A stretch of 64,000 bases of DNA from Rhizopus sp. PT2906 (Eukaryota > Mucoromycota > Mucoromycetes > Mucorales > Rhizopodaceae), in assembly GCA_025529335.1 (NCBI GenBank), contig JAMYHX010000006.1:1-64000 (forward strand), in the 5' to 3' direction. The notes beneath the pieces are model-generated. The model saw only the letters and a program-made list of their open reading frames with translations. It did no database searches and was not told where the DNA came from. Within the stretch, counting starts at the first letter, position 1. The number at the start of each line of letters is the position of its first letter. The position numbers were made by a program, and so were the translations under genes. This document shows positions 45,810 through 57,806 of the stretch, one piece after another.

Positions 45810-48212
45810 ATGGATCGCAGAAAAGAAGAATTAGAAAAGAAGAGACAAAAGCTGGCTGAGCTTAGACGTGCTCGAGAAGAAAGAAGAGCCCTATTGGAAA
45901 GCCAGTCCACTCACTCCTCTTCGGTAACTTTAACCTATTCATCATCTCCTGAAACCCTCATTCTATTTTAGACGACGACGACGACGGGTTCTGCTGGACG
46001 AGATAGAAAAGCTATTGATGATCTTGTTGCTCTTGTTTTGGGTGAACGTCCATCTACACCGAATGCCACGACTGCTAGTGGTAGCGATCGAGGTTCGGAT
46101 GCCGGTTCTGAATTTTCCTCACGTCCAACTTCAGCTAATTTTGGGTATTCATCTCCTGGAACGCCCATTAGTGCGTAAGTAAGAAAACATGGTTGAAATA
46201 AAATAGAAAACATCTAAATATATATATATAATACAGAACCGATGCAAGATTATCCATGGTCTCAGCTGCTTCTCAACCCATTCAGTCTACTACTACACCT
46301 CACTATGTAGCCGAACTCACCGAAACGCAGGCTCTTATTGCAGATATTCCTCCACTTGTAAGCACCTATATAAAGGTATCAGCTTATTCTCACTATTTAT
46401 TTAGGAACGTGTTGTGTACAGTAAAGAAATCCAGACAACAGATGGATCACTTGAAGCGCCACAGGTGTCAGAAGAAGAGATTCGTAAGCAGATAACTGAA
46501 GAGTTTGAACAGCGAGAGAAACAAAAGATTGCACAACTGGAAGAGGAAATTAAAAGACTTGAACAGGAAAAACATGAAGAAATCAAAGGTTTGATATATA
46601 TATTTTAGGATCGACATAGATAATGACACATGTATTGTTTAGAATTGACTGAAGAAGAGGCCAAGGTCATTCAAAAATCTCAAGAGTTTATTGACTTTGT
46701 TGATACTTCGACCAAATTAGTTGAAAGAGCATTGAATGAAAAATATGACTTTATGAAAGACTATACCCTGGGCATTGATGTAGAGCAGTAAGATATCACA
46801 AAAATGTTTGTAATTCATGTATTAACATAACTCAGAGATGAGAATTCTGGTAAACATGTCAAATTTGTATGTAATTTCTGGGATGAAAAATGGTGCAAGA
46901 ACAGATCTGTCACAGATGTCAATTGGTCTCTCAAAGTAAGACGATGATGCATTTTTTTTTATAAGCATATTGACATATTCTGGTTAGTATCCTGAATTGG
47001 TTGTATCATCCTATAATAAGAATCCACTTGCACCCAATGAGCCTGACGGTATTGCTCTTGTTTGGAACTTGCATTTATTGGACCGTCCTGAATTTGTATT
47101 TCACTCTCAGGTACATAAGCCAATATACATGTTTTACAAATCATTCTAATACTTTATATATAGTCAGATGTGTTGAGTGTCATGTTTAGCAAATTCCATC
47201 CAAACTATGTGATCGGAGGCACCTATTCGGGACAAATTGTCCTTTGGGACACGCGTGCCAAATCCTTACCCGTCTTGAAGACTCCATTATCAGCTGGAGG
47301 ACATACCCATCCTGTATATTCGATCGAGATGGTTGGAACTCAAAATGCTCACAACTTAATATCTGCCAGTACCGATGGATTTGTGTGTTCTTGGCAATTG
47401 GATATGCTTGCTCAGCCTCAAGATTATTTGGAATTGCTTCATTCTGCTCATAACAAAACAGATGAAGTCTCGGCTACTTGCTTAGGGTTCCCTGATAATG
47501 AAACCACTGCTTTCTGGGCTGGTACGGAAGAAGGCAATATATACCAAGCAAACAGATATGATAGAGCTGGCAGGTAACAAAAAAAAAAAAAAAAAATACA
47601 AAAAAATATCTGATCCATTTCTTTATAGTAAGGCTGGTATAAACCAATATGACACTTACCGTGGTCATCATGGTATGGTCACTGGCATCGATTTCCATCC
47701 TTTGCATGGTCCTGTCGACTTTTCCGACTTATTTTTGACATCTTCTGTAGATTGGACCGTCAAGCTTTGGAGAGCAAAGGTAAACATTCCCATTATTTTG
47801 TTGATGCTAACAGGCTTTTGTTCAGTCTATATCCAAAACGTCCACTCAAGCATCTACCGTGACTCCATTATATTCATTTGAACATTCTGATGATTATATC
47901 TATGATGTCAAGTGGTCGCCCGTTCATCCTGCCTTGTTTGGTACAGTCGACGGTACAGGACAATTTGACTTGTGGAATCTGAATGCAGATACGGAGGAAC
48001 CATTTGTTAGCACACAAGTAGGATCAGGAAAGGCTTTGAATAAGCTTGCATGGGACAAGGAAGGAAGAAAGACGGCTATTGGTTCAAGCGATGGTCATGT
48101 CTATGTCTATGATGTTGGCGAAGTGGCAAACCCAAAGCCTGAAGATTGGAGTTTGCTGCAAAAGAATATAACCGAAATGATCTCAAACCAAGAAAATCCT
48201 CCAGCAAAATAA
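45810..48212 (+). CDS. DYNC1I: Cytoplasmic dynein 1 intermediate chain
   Basis: Cargo-side subunit of cytoplasmic dynein. About nine exons from the ATG at 45810. The N-terminal helix MDRRKEELEKKRQKLAELRR with the following REERR is the conserved p150/NudE-binding coiled coil. A Ser/Thr-rich linker follows, with a Tctex/LC8-type region including KEIQTTDGSLEAP, where EIQTT resembles an LC8 binding site. A second charged helix (QKIAQLEEEIKRLEQEKHEE) precedes a WD40 propeller with landmarks WSLKYPELVVSSYN, EPDGIALVWNLHL, VIGGTYSGQIVLWDTRAKS, HPVYSIEMVGTQNAHNLISA, SSVDWTVKLWRAK, DDYIYDVKWSPVHPALFGTV and GSSDGHVYVYDVG. All blades of the DIC family are recognisable. Convergent with the small membrane protein gene (56-bp gap). 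Confidence 0.95.
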
Positions 48213-48268
48213 TTGCCCTTTACACTTTTTATTGATACCTTTTTTTCTTTTTTTATAATAAAGTAGTA

Positions 48269-48791
48269 TTATTTCTTGTTTTCTTTTAAGAATGCCTTGA
48301 CTTGACTTGCTGTGGCTGTATACCATGCATAGAGTATAAATGCCTGCAGTCCATGAAAGATAGAGAGTAACAGGCTGGCGTTTTTGTGCATGATGACTTC
48401 ATTACGATTTTGAATGAGAATGAGTGTCATGATACCATGATACACAATGAATCCACAGGCTATAGGATATATATAAATATATGTTTATCTATTACATCAT
48501 GTTTACCTGTAGCGCGTTTGCATGGTAGCATATTGGGCATATTTCTGCTTAACAAACTGATGACAGCTAAACATGCTAAAGTTGCACCATAAAACTGTAT
48601 GCATAAAAGACTGGTTGTATCAAGCGTTTGGTTAAAGAGAAACCCTGTGGTTTGAGTGAATAATAGTGTCTGAAGTGCAGTGAAGCCAGATACTATGCCG
48701 TGCTATATATGAATTGTAAGATATACGGAGACTTGAATAAACAGCAAGTAGTCTTTACACAAGTAAATATAAGATTAAGTGGGTTGGACAT
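48269..48791 (-). CDS. Small four-helix membrane protein
   Basis: Three exons join in phase on the minus strand: MSNPLNLIFTC (48791-48759), then a central exon, then a last exon to a TAA at 48271-48269. About 125 residues, nearly all hydrophobic: HGIVSGFTALQTLLFT, CIQFYGATLACLAVISLLSR, CGFIVYHGIMTLILIQNR and LLLSIFHGLQAFILYAWYTA are four likely transmembrane helices, with a short basic tail KAFLKENKK. The C-terminal KxK-type ending could be an ER-retrieval signal. I do not recognise a named family, although small four-helix proteins of this layout are widespread in fungi. It lies convergent with the dynein intermediate chain. Confidence 0.65.
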
Positions 48792-49011
48792 GGCACACAC
48801 TATGAATCATAAAAAAAGAGAAAGTGTCTTTTTGGTCTAAAAAGTAACTCGTCCCCCATTTATTGGATAACCCCCCATTTTTTCAAAAGTGGGCGGAACA
48901 TAAAAGTGTCGAATTGTACTTTATTTATTTACAAGAAATACATGATTTCTAAAAGGGGAGACATGTAAAAAAAAAAAAGGTATACAGCCAAGTTTCTTAG
49001 GGGAAATGAAA

Positions 49012-50465
49012 TTATGATAAAGTTGTATGAAAATCTCTCACCAGACTCTTGATCGCATCAATAGTACCAAAGATACAACCAACAACGCCCAGCAAAAGTG
49101 TGAGAGCACAGAACGCCAATTCATAGATAGGCTTGTTGCGGACACCGGTCAACTTGAGGTAACATAAGACGGGCAAAAGGAAGATAAGACCACATCCTGA
49201 AAAGGCACCAATGAGACCCATGAAATCATCAAAGAAAGGAACATAGACGGCCAAGATGACCAAGACGACCATGGTACAAGTACGAATGGTGGATCGAATG
49301 AGCCAGACGATCCATCGGTTGAAGCTTCTGTCGTAGAGTCGGATCACTTTTTCCATTTCGAGAGAGAATGAGGTCGTAAAGATGGGGATGGCAAGGACGA
49401 CGTGAATGGTCATGACAATCATTGAAATCATCTTGCCGGTTCCTTCTGGAAGCGAGTTGTACACAGGGGATACGGTTTGACGTCCATAAGACCAGTAGCC
49501 GGGAACGGCTGTCAGGAGATAAAGTGCAGTACAAAAGGACATGCCAGTTAAAAGAACCCATTTCCATTGATGAGGCTTTTTCAAGGCATGTTCCATATGA
49601 GGGTAGGTGTTGATACCACCATATGAGAATGCAATGGTAGCTAAAGCAGAAGGGAAACCAGTCCAGATGACTGCATCAGTAATCACGACTCTTTCGGGAT
49701 GAGCATGGTGGTCCATAGGGGCCTGGATCAACACAACGAAAACAGCCATAGCTGTACAGATGGCACCGACAGCAGCGAGTAAAGTAACTTCTTTTAGTGT
49801 TTTAGTAACAAGGCAGGGTGTTAACAAGACAGCACCACAGATGATTGTCCATTTTGCGGGACTAAGTGCTCCACTCTGGAAAAAAAGAGAAATGTTATTT
49901 TTGTTGTTGAGTAATAATAACAAGACTTACAGTATGTTCAAGTAGTGAATGCAAATTACTAGCAGCCAATACCAGATAAAGAGCTGGACATCCAAACAAG
50001 TACAAATAGTGAAGTGCAGTAGCAATGACAAAACCGACCCATCCGTACGCAGCATAACCGACTTCTTTATAATCGTGAAGACGATGGCCAGGCTTATAGT
50101 ACAGACAGCGAATTAAGATAGTACCGTTATAGACAGACATGAAGAATGCAAGTATCATGATAAGAATACCAAGCCAACCACCAATGGCAAGTGCATCTAC
50201 AATAAAATGAATAAAGGGTCTTTATATAAAGAATATGATCCTTACGTGGTAAACCCAAGGTACCGGTGCCAGCAACAACACAGACCACATTGAAAAAGCC
50301 AGTAAGGAATGTACCGTTACCATGTCCAAATTCATTGATGCTCGATTGACTGTCTTCTTCACATCCAATCTCATCCGTAGTTCTTTCTTTTACTTTAAAG
50401 CTGTCAATGTGGCTACCAACTGGAGAAGACGGGAAGCTGCTTTTTTCGATTTCTTGTGCATCCAT
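49012..50465 (-). CDS. AAAP-family amino-acid transporter (AVT-like)
   Basis: Four exons on the minus strand; the ATG at 50465 begins MDAQEIEKSSFPSSPVGSHI, a polar cytosolic N-terminus; frames upstream of it lack this character. About 11 membrane helices follow. The AAAP/SLC32-36-type first helix reads GFFNVVCVVAGTGTLGLPR, joined across an intron to DALAIGGWLGILIMILAFF. YVGYAAYGWVGFVIATALHY-type segments, ITDAVIWTGFPSALATIAFS with YGGINTYPHMEHALKKPHQW (the conserved region after helix 6), and MVIHVVLAIPIFTTS-like helices follow. It probably moves neutral amino acids across the vacuolar or plasma membrane by proton coupling. The substrate is not readable. It joins kaptin and GTR1 as a gene related to amino-acid handling, but that is only circumstantial. 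Confidence 0.88.
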
Positions 50466-50800
50466 AAATAGTAGAGAATGTAATTTGAAAAATGATTGAA
50501 ATTGAATAGAGTGGATCAAATATAAAAAAAAGAGGGGAAACAATGGATGACCTTTTTTTTTTCTTAAAGAAGAAGGAAGAAAAAAATGTGTCTCTCTTTA
50601 AGAGGAAAGTATATAAAAAAAGTTTTTTTATCCAGCTAAAACGGGATAAAAGAAAATTGAGAAGCAGAAATCACTGATCTTGAAAAATTGGAGTACAGTA
50701 CAAGAGATTCTTTGATAAGTGAAGAATATCCTAAGCGGCAATGGGGAGCATATATGAGACCAAGAAGATAAAAGAAGAAAAGACGATATGACCATATATG

Positions 50801-50832
<32 letters not shown>

Positions 50833-52154
50833 AAGGTGATCTGGCTTTACCCTGGAATATTTATAATACGGACAAATACGGAAATTAATTGCAAGATAAA
50901 GTTTGGGTAAACCCAGATTTTTGTAACATTGAAGCCTACAGTATCCACGTGTCCGTGGTTGAATCAAGGGTACTATAAGAAGTAGGTTCGTCTGCTTCTC
51001 ATACTCCGCTGAGAATGTGTTGGTATTTGTAAGCAGAGAGGAGGGGTTTCTAGGACATTACCTTTAAAGACATGTGCGGAGTCATCGGGATCTTACTAAA
51101 AACTGGTAAAAAAAATTTTTTTACGTCAATGGTTGTCATTTTTAATTTAATAGTGTGACCAAGACTCTTTTGGTTACTGTTTACTCCCGATGTAACACCC
51201 TTTTTTTAAGCTTATTACAGATGAACAAAGGATTGGACTTTATAAAGAATCAATAACTTGTTTATATGAAGGATGATTGCCACTAAGTTCATAGGAGGTA
51301 TTCTTTTAGAGTTTTTATGAGCAGTTTAAGGTACTTTGTGATTGGTCTGAAAACATACCCGAGAATGAGCTTTAAAGAATAGATGATTATTTTAAGAATG
51401 ATATGATCTCTGTAACAAAGTACAAACTTAAATATGAAATGATGCATTCCCTTTCACACAGGGAGAAATGAAGAGCAAGATACGCTGGTGAAGTGGCTTT
51501 GTGACATTAATGGTGTGACTTTTTTTAGGATGTCAAGCTTCTAGAACATGAACGTGTTTGAAAATGCTTCTATTAATGCTCATCAATGATAAAATCACTA
51601 AATGAAATAGGCTTTGCTGCAATTGATCATCCTCCTTTTGTGATAAGATCTGATGAGTGAGATTTTTATGTAAAGAAAAAGCATATAAGCGTATATATCT
51701 GCATTTATTCACTTTCTTTGACTGTCCGTATTTTTATTCATTGACATTTAGCTCTTCAGGTGCAATCAAAATGATAATTACACCATCGAGTTAATATGTT
51801 CTATAGCAAAGCTGTATACAGTGCCTTTTTGCATACTCCCTTCATTCCTGCACCCAAGTGAGGCTGTCAAATATATTGTATCTACAAAGCTGCTGTTTCA
51901 ATGAGAGTATTCAAACTGATTATTGTCGGATAGAGAGAATAAGGAGGAAAATTTCGTTATGACAGGTAAAAATTCAGAAATTAAACATCAGAATTCGACA
52001 ACTGTTGAACAACAAGGAACAGAAGTCATGTCGATAGGTAGTGAGCCTTATTGGGAAAGGTAGCTGCCATGCTACCGGCGATTGTACTCCCTCTTTGTAA
52101 GATTTCTACAGAAATAGAGCTTACCAAGAGTCCTCAGGATACGTAACAACAATT
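50466..52154. other. Gene-poor region upstream of the amino-acid transporter
   Basis: About 1.7 kb. The first 200 bp must be the transporter promoter. An AT/GT microsatellite lies at 50794-50832. All frames are crowded with stops and I see no gene, RNA or ordered repeat. Confidence 0.45.
50794..50832. repeat. Compound (AT)n(GT)n microsatellite
   Basis: About 14 AT units lead directly into six GT units. Confidence 0.9.
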
Positions 52155-52640
52155 AGGGTGCACCATATCCCGGTCAGCCTAAAAAGACTATCGGATCTAA
52201 CCATATACGTGGATGCTTCCGATTTCTGGTTGGGGAGTAACCTCAGCATCAGTCCAAACAGCAGGGTTTTGATCCTCAGAAGAAGAAAAAAAGACAGCAT
52301 AGCTGTTTGCGAGTTAAAACCCATCCTGTTTGCATTGCAAGTTTATTTACTACAATACAAGAACTCGGTCTTACAGATATACTCGGACAATACAACAGCA
52401 TTGAAATATGTAAATAAGGCAGGAGGAATATCAACAGATATCCTTCAAGAGCTGGCGATACAAATTCAAATAGTATGCAACAAAAACACAATGTAAGATT
52501 CATCTGTCATCACATTCTAGAGATTCAGAATACAATGGTAAATCGTCTCAGCCGAAAGAAGATACCTCTGTACAAATTGAGCGTTGCCATTGAAATGGTT
52601 CAACCCATCTAAGGAAGCAATGAGGTCTACAGCAAGTCCA
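52155..52640 (+). mobile_element. Relic of a DIRS-type retrotransposon RNase H domain
   Basis: The plus strand reads LTIYVDASDFWLGSNL, SIAVCELKPILFALQVYLLQ, VLQIYSDNTTALKYVNKAGG and DILQELAIQIQIVCNK, then after a one-base shift near 52490 it continues as VRFICHHILEIQNTMVNRLS and RKKIPLYKL. The motifs (D-A-S, E-L-x-A/P, S-D-N-T-x-A-L-K-Y, a D/N-R-L-S end) are those of RNase H in DIRS1/Ty3-like elements, and the K-A-G-G segment is typical of DIRS elements in fungi. No reverse transcriptase, tyrosine recombinase or terminal repeats are seen next to it. It is a truncated, frameshifted fragment. Traces may continue to about 52800. Confidence 0.7.
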
Positions 52641-55600
52641 AGATAACTGTGTTTACAGTGAGGCAGAACTAGAAATTATCTGTTTACTAGAGTCAATACC
52701 TGGATGCATAATGCACAAGCAATCGGCGCATTTCATCAAAAGCGGCCAAAAAGAAGGGAGCTTTATTTATATGGCTTTTGACATCAGTGATTGTTCAAGT
52801 TTGTTAAACTCATTTTGTTGTGCAAGATCTCATTTCTGGCATTGTACTCTGCTTTGATTTTCGGCTGATAGCAACTAGATACTGTGACGATGGCACAATA
52901 GAACAAGGCGAATGCGACAACTGGAATCAGTTAGGAGAGTCATGGTGCACAAATCCCACCACATTGGAATGAAATCCTCGCCTCTGATTGCAGGTATTCA
53001 TAAAACCAAGGCAGTCAGTTTTTCAAACAATTGAAATGCACAGCCATGTTTCTCTTTTTTTTTTTCTTTGCCAGTATGTTTTCCGGATTAGGAAGCCTAG
53101 TCCAAAATCAACTCCATGTACGCAAGACTCTATTGACAAAGAATGACAATTTGGCCAACACATACAAGAAGCAGGCTTTTTGTGTCGCCCAGTGTGGAAA
53201 TGTGCATTGCAAGAGCGAAAAATAAATGTAAGAATAATTTCACTCGCGTGTATCAAAAGAACGACAAATGTATTTGGTTACACAGATCTTTATTAGCCAG
53301 GGCTAGCATCGCTTCCCCTTCCTCAAAAAATATATTTTTAAACGCAAAACACTACATTCCATAACAGAAAGAGCAATGATCCCCCTTTTTCTAAGCAGGT
53401 GGTTACTATATCAAATCACTATAAAATAATTCAAATGTAATTTTTAAAATATTGATCGTGCTCTTGATAACAATACGAACGTTTGATTGCACACTTTTTT
53501 TAATTGATATTGATTACAAGCAATTATTGCAGCCATAGCAAACAGTTTGCATACATGTTCTTTTGAAAATTCAAAGCTGTGGAATGTGTTCCTGAATTTA
53601 AAATTCGATCCAATAAGCAGATTGCTATGTTTTTTATGCTCTTTCTCTTTAGTAAAAAGGTATTACTATTTAAAAGATGAGCTTGGCTTTTTAAAGCACT
53701 TTAAGAAACTGTTGATTCAAATAGTATATGATTAAAAGCAGCCAGCATTCATGACATATCTACTACTGTCTGCTTTATATACAGATGATAGTTGTAGATT
53801 AATCTAGAACTAAATACAAAATAAAAAGACCTTTTTGTATTATCACAAGTTTATAAATTAGTTTATAGAAACTACTTGTCATATAGAAGAGTAACGGAGG
53901 AAATACTAAATAGTATAGTTTGTTTTAGTTACACAGGCTTCTTTCGTGACACTTTGCATGTAATATGAAGGCAGACATGGATCTACCCACAAGTTCACAA
54001 CAATAACAATAGTGAGTGTCTTCCTTTTTTATGAAACAAGAATAAACGTATATTAGTGTTTACATAATTCTTATACATTGCAAATTGTTCTATAGACAAT
54101 CTACAGCTTGCATAACAATCAAATATCGTTTGAGAACTGTATAGATGACGAAAGTTTGCTTATATCTCCGATTGAATGAGCACGACAAACAAAAAAAGGA
54201 GGATATGTTAGACGCTCATATGGTCCCCCCCAAAATAAACATAGTTTGATGCAGTTATTGCCCCAAAGCCATCTCATGTGAATAGTCTATTAAATTTATT
54301 TAATAAATAAAAAAAGGAGGGAAAAATTATTATGCATCAGTCTGTCATCCTGTGAACAACATTGCTTTATTTCTTTGGTTGATTTCACGTTTCTTTATTG
54401 CCAAAGAATATTGTCGATAAATAGGATGTGTAATTATTATTCATAGTTTAAATTATCTTTTATCATTGGCTGATTTTAAGTAGCCATATGATCACATGCA
54501 TCTCCTGATATTCAATGTTCCTATAGCAATCACTTTACAAAATGAAGAATTTTATATGATCTATTTAGTCTTGATGAGTCACGAAGACACACTCAATCGT
54601 GCTTATTTTTGAAGACAGGGACAGACGCATTATTTCGGAGTTTAAATGCTTTTATATCTGTATTCCTAATGAAGTCATACACCAAGAAGCACCATAATGT
54701 AATTTGATGTCAAGTTGTGGGATTAATCTCATGATAAAATATTAGATATCATATTGTCCGTATTTTGTTTGTTAATATGAACAGTGGTGGAATGACGTTG
54801 TCTTTTTATCAGTTTTGTTGCAGCTAAAGCGCCATTTTACTTGCCTTGCCCTGTGATATTGCATTAACTTAGTCATAACTACAACTTTTTTCTTTATAAT
54901 CCTAGTAAATGATGAAAATATACACGATTATGCCCAATGCTAAACCTGCCTGTCAGAAATTTATTTTGTGGCACATAATGAATTGGACTCAAGACTTACT
55001 AGGGGGGTATCAATTAGCAATATGCTATATTTGAAAAAGATGTTTACATACAAATGTTTGCTCTTAATTAGAATAAAATACTACTACTTTTTTATCGAGA
55101 TGAAAGACTATAAAATATTTTAAAAGGAGGTTAAAATCTCAGATCTGATATAAACAACAGGAGAAAAAGGTTTCTTTTTGCATAGTGGAAATTGATATGA
55201 GTCCCTGATTTATGACACGTTAATAGCAAAATTCATTCCGTTTTGATACAAAAAAAGGGGGGCCGTATTTTTAATTTGTATAGGAGCAAGCATGTAAAAT
55301 TGTCTTGTTTTTATGAATTCTACTGTAAATAGCTTTTATGTGAATAAAGTCATCATTTTTCGGATATATAAACAATGCTATAGACTGTCAATAAAGGGCC
55401 ACTAAGCATTTATAAGATGTGAATAAGAGAATAGAGCATAGAAACTCAATGTACATAAGATATATACTTTGATCTTGTTTATTATAGCAGGAAGACAAGG
55501 CTAGCTCTTTTGCAATGTCACAAAGTCAGCTTAGCCCATTTTGCTCCAGACTATTTTATATTGAGAAACCTCTCTCAGACAAAGCGAGTACAAAGACAAA

Positions 55601-55671
55601 TAAATATTCTTTCAAATATATATAAAATCAGAAAAAACAAGACTATATATATTTTTTATGAAATATACATT
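52641..55671. other. Gene desert with retroelement debris
   Basis: About 3 kb of strongly AT-rich DNA. Possible debris includes the continuation of the DIRS relic (to about 52800) and a cysteine-containing frame at 53031-53225 discussed under findings. Small homopolymer runs (G6 and C6-type) occur. No intact gene or RNA was found. Confidence 0.45.
53031..53225 (+). pseudogene. Possible zinc-ribbon fragment of a mobile-element protein
   Basis: A 64-codon frame contains QLHVRKTLLTKNDNLANTYK and then FCVAQCGNVHC. The C-x3-C-x5-C spacing and the following charged residues are loosely reminiscent of zinc-ribbon ends of Fanzor/TnpB-like or related proteins. There is no start of a longer protein around it and the frame ends just after the cysteines. 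Very tentative. Confidence 0.2.
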
Positions 55672-57421
55672 TTATTTAATATTTTTACAAATTAATGAAA
55701 GTAGCTCCTGTTCATCCTTTTGCTTTAGTAAATGCTCAATTTTTTGATATTTTTGGTATTTTTCTGATATATAAGATGGGATAGGAGATGAACTAGGTGA
55801 TATATTTGACTATAAAAAAGAAGATTAAATCTATAATAAATGTTTAAAATGGTCTAATTACCTTAGTAGATGTAATATCTTTTATAAGTGACAAAATGAG
55901 ATGTGGATCTCGTTTACCAGAGTGAAAATGAGCCATGTTATTCAGCCACTAAAAAAAAAAAAAAAGAGAATGAGACCAGGTTAAGTTTGTATTTAAAATA
56001 TTTACGGTATCAATTTCGTCTTTATTATGTTCTGGTGTGCTGAAAAATGTGATTGGTGTACTCACTTCACTTGTAGTGGCTGATTCATCTTGGCTATAAA
56101 CATATTTAATAGCTGTTTGTGATATTTCTTTTTTTTTTTTTATATATACCTTTTTGAGGTATCAAACTGTATTGGTTCTTCAGGTAACATATAGACTGTA
56201 CCATCTTTATTGACCAGTATATCTACATTTGAACGATGATAGTCATCCAAATATACAAATGGTTCTGGTTCTGGTTCTTTTTCTTCTTGTTCTTGTTCTT
56301 CTTTAATAATAATGTTGAAAAAATTTTTATATACACAAGGGGAATGATCAACATGAATGATTTCAGGATGTTTTTGCTGTCTTGTAGGTTTCTAATATGC
56401 ATGTTAAAATATAGATATATAAATATACATGAATAATTCTTACAATGACATTTTCAATATGGTTCGGACACCTCCATCTCCTAGAAGAGTTGGGAGGACC
56501 AGCCATAGGAGGAGTTAGACAGTCAAGATGCCAGTATAAAGAACAATAATCACAGGCAATCATTAATTTTTTGAGTGCTATCTTTCTACAATGATAACAC
56601 CTTATAAATCTTCCATTTTTATCCTTCATTGTGCTATAGTCAAGTATGTCTGGGTTGATGTTATTTCCATTTCTATGATTGAGTTAGTCATTTTTGGTGT
56701 AAAGCTTTTTTTTTAAAAAAAAATCTCTTTACTTGTATCGACTAGGTTTAATTTGTGTTGTATCTATGTAATTACCAGAGTCATCCAAGGTGACTATGGT
56801 CATTGTGTAAATACACTATAAATTATCAGATATATACGTACCTCCTTGAAAAAAATCAATGATTTCATCAGGTAGTTTATATGATTTTGGATTCTGTATA
56901 CTAATATTTTCCACCAATTGCTTAAATAACCCTTTTGGTCCTTTTGGAATAGGTTTTCCCTAATAACGATAAGTGACTTTATCATGACCTCATAACTTTT
57001 TTTTTTTTTTTACTTGTTTATATTCACACTCATTACAAAACCATTTACCAGTCAATTGTTCAACATCAGTTGAATCCATGGGTGGCTCAACACATGAAAA
57101 GTGAAATGCATTTGGACATGCATCACAACAAAGGAATTGACCTACACCACCACATGCATCGCATAGATCGTGATTCTATAATAAAGTGAATAGAAATATA
57201 TAAAAAATATTTTATAATATATTTACACCCATATTTTCCAACTGCTGCATTTTTTGTCTTTCCAAGCTTATTTCTGTGTTAATTTTTTTTTTTTTATATT
57301 TTATTATTTTGCTTACTTTGTATTCTTATCTGTCTGAATGGCTTCTGGAGAATAATCTAATTTCCTTTTTAAAGGTCGTATATCATCAAGAGAAGAACTG
57401 GATGATTCATGTCGTTTCATG
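55672..57421 (-). CDS. RCO1: Double-PHD-finger protein, RCO1/PHF12-like (Rpd3S-type histone deacetylase subunit)
   Basis: Intron-dense gene (about ten exons), ATG at 57421, TAA at 55674-55672. The N-terminus MKRHESSSSSLDDIRPLKRK is basic and Ser-rich. PHD1 reads HDLCDACGGVGQFLCCDACP, NAFHFSCVEPPM and GKWFCNECEYKQ. After a conserved segment (GKPIPKGPKGLFKQLVENIS, YKLPDEIIDFFQG) PHD2 reads IRCYHCRKIALKKLMIACDY, CSLYWHLDCLTPPMAGPPN and RRWRCPNHIE. The two fingers separated by a Sin3-interacting-type region are the RCO1/PHF12 layout; in yeast Rco1 brings Rpd3S to methylated H3K36 chromatin to suppress cryptic transcription. The C-terminal half is acidic and coiled (EEQEQEEKEPEPEPFVYLDD). The whole gene is noticeably AT-richer than its neighbours. 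Confidence 0.85.
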
Positions 57422-57462
57422 ATACGTCAGAATAAAAGGAGTTCTAAAGTGATTCACAGCAA

Positions 57463-57483
57463 CAACAACAACAACAACAACAA
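57463..57483. repeat. (CAA)n trinucleotide repeat
   Basis: About seven AAC/CAA units upstream of the RCO1 start; noncoding. Confidence 0.85.
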
Positions 57484-57783
57484 AAAAAAGGGGAAAAAAA
57501 AAAAGAGAAAAAGAGAGAATAAAAAGTTTAAATTTATGCGTTCTTTTTATATTTTTTTTTAAAATGAAAAAAGAACCTTTTACGGAAAGAGTTATTTGCT
57601 ATGCCAGTTTTATTTTTTTTAGGGGCTCCCTTTTCTTTCTTTATGAGAACAATAAATTCATTCTTCTTTATTTATTTCAATTGATGTGCTTTTAAACTAT
57701 TCTTTATACTATTTTCTTGATTATTTTGTTATAGTCTGATTTGAACCTATTTTTTCATTTCTATCTTTTTTTCATAATCAACT

Positions 57784-57806
57784 CCTCTCTCTCTCTCTCT
57801 CTCTCT
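57784..57806. repeat. (CT)n microsatellite
   Basis: About eleven CT units in the region upstream of RCO1, noncoding. Confidence 0.85.
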
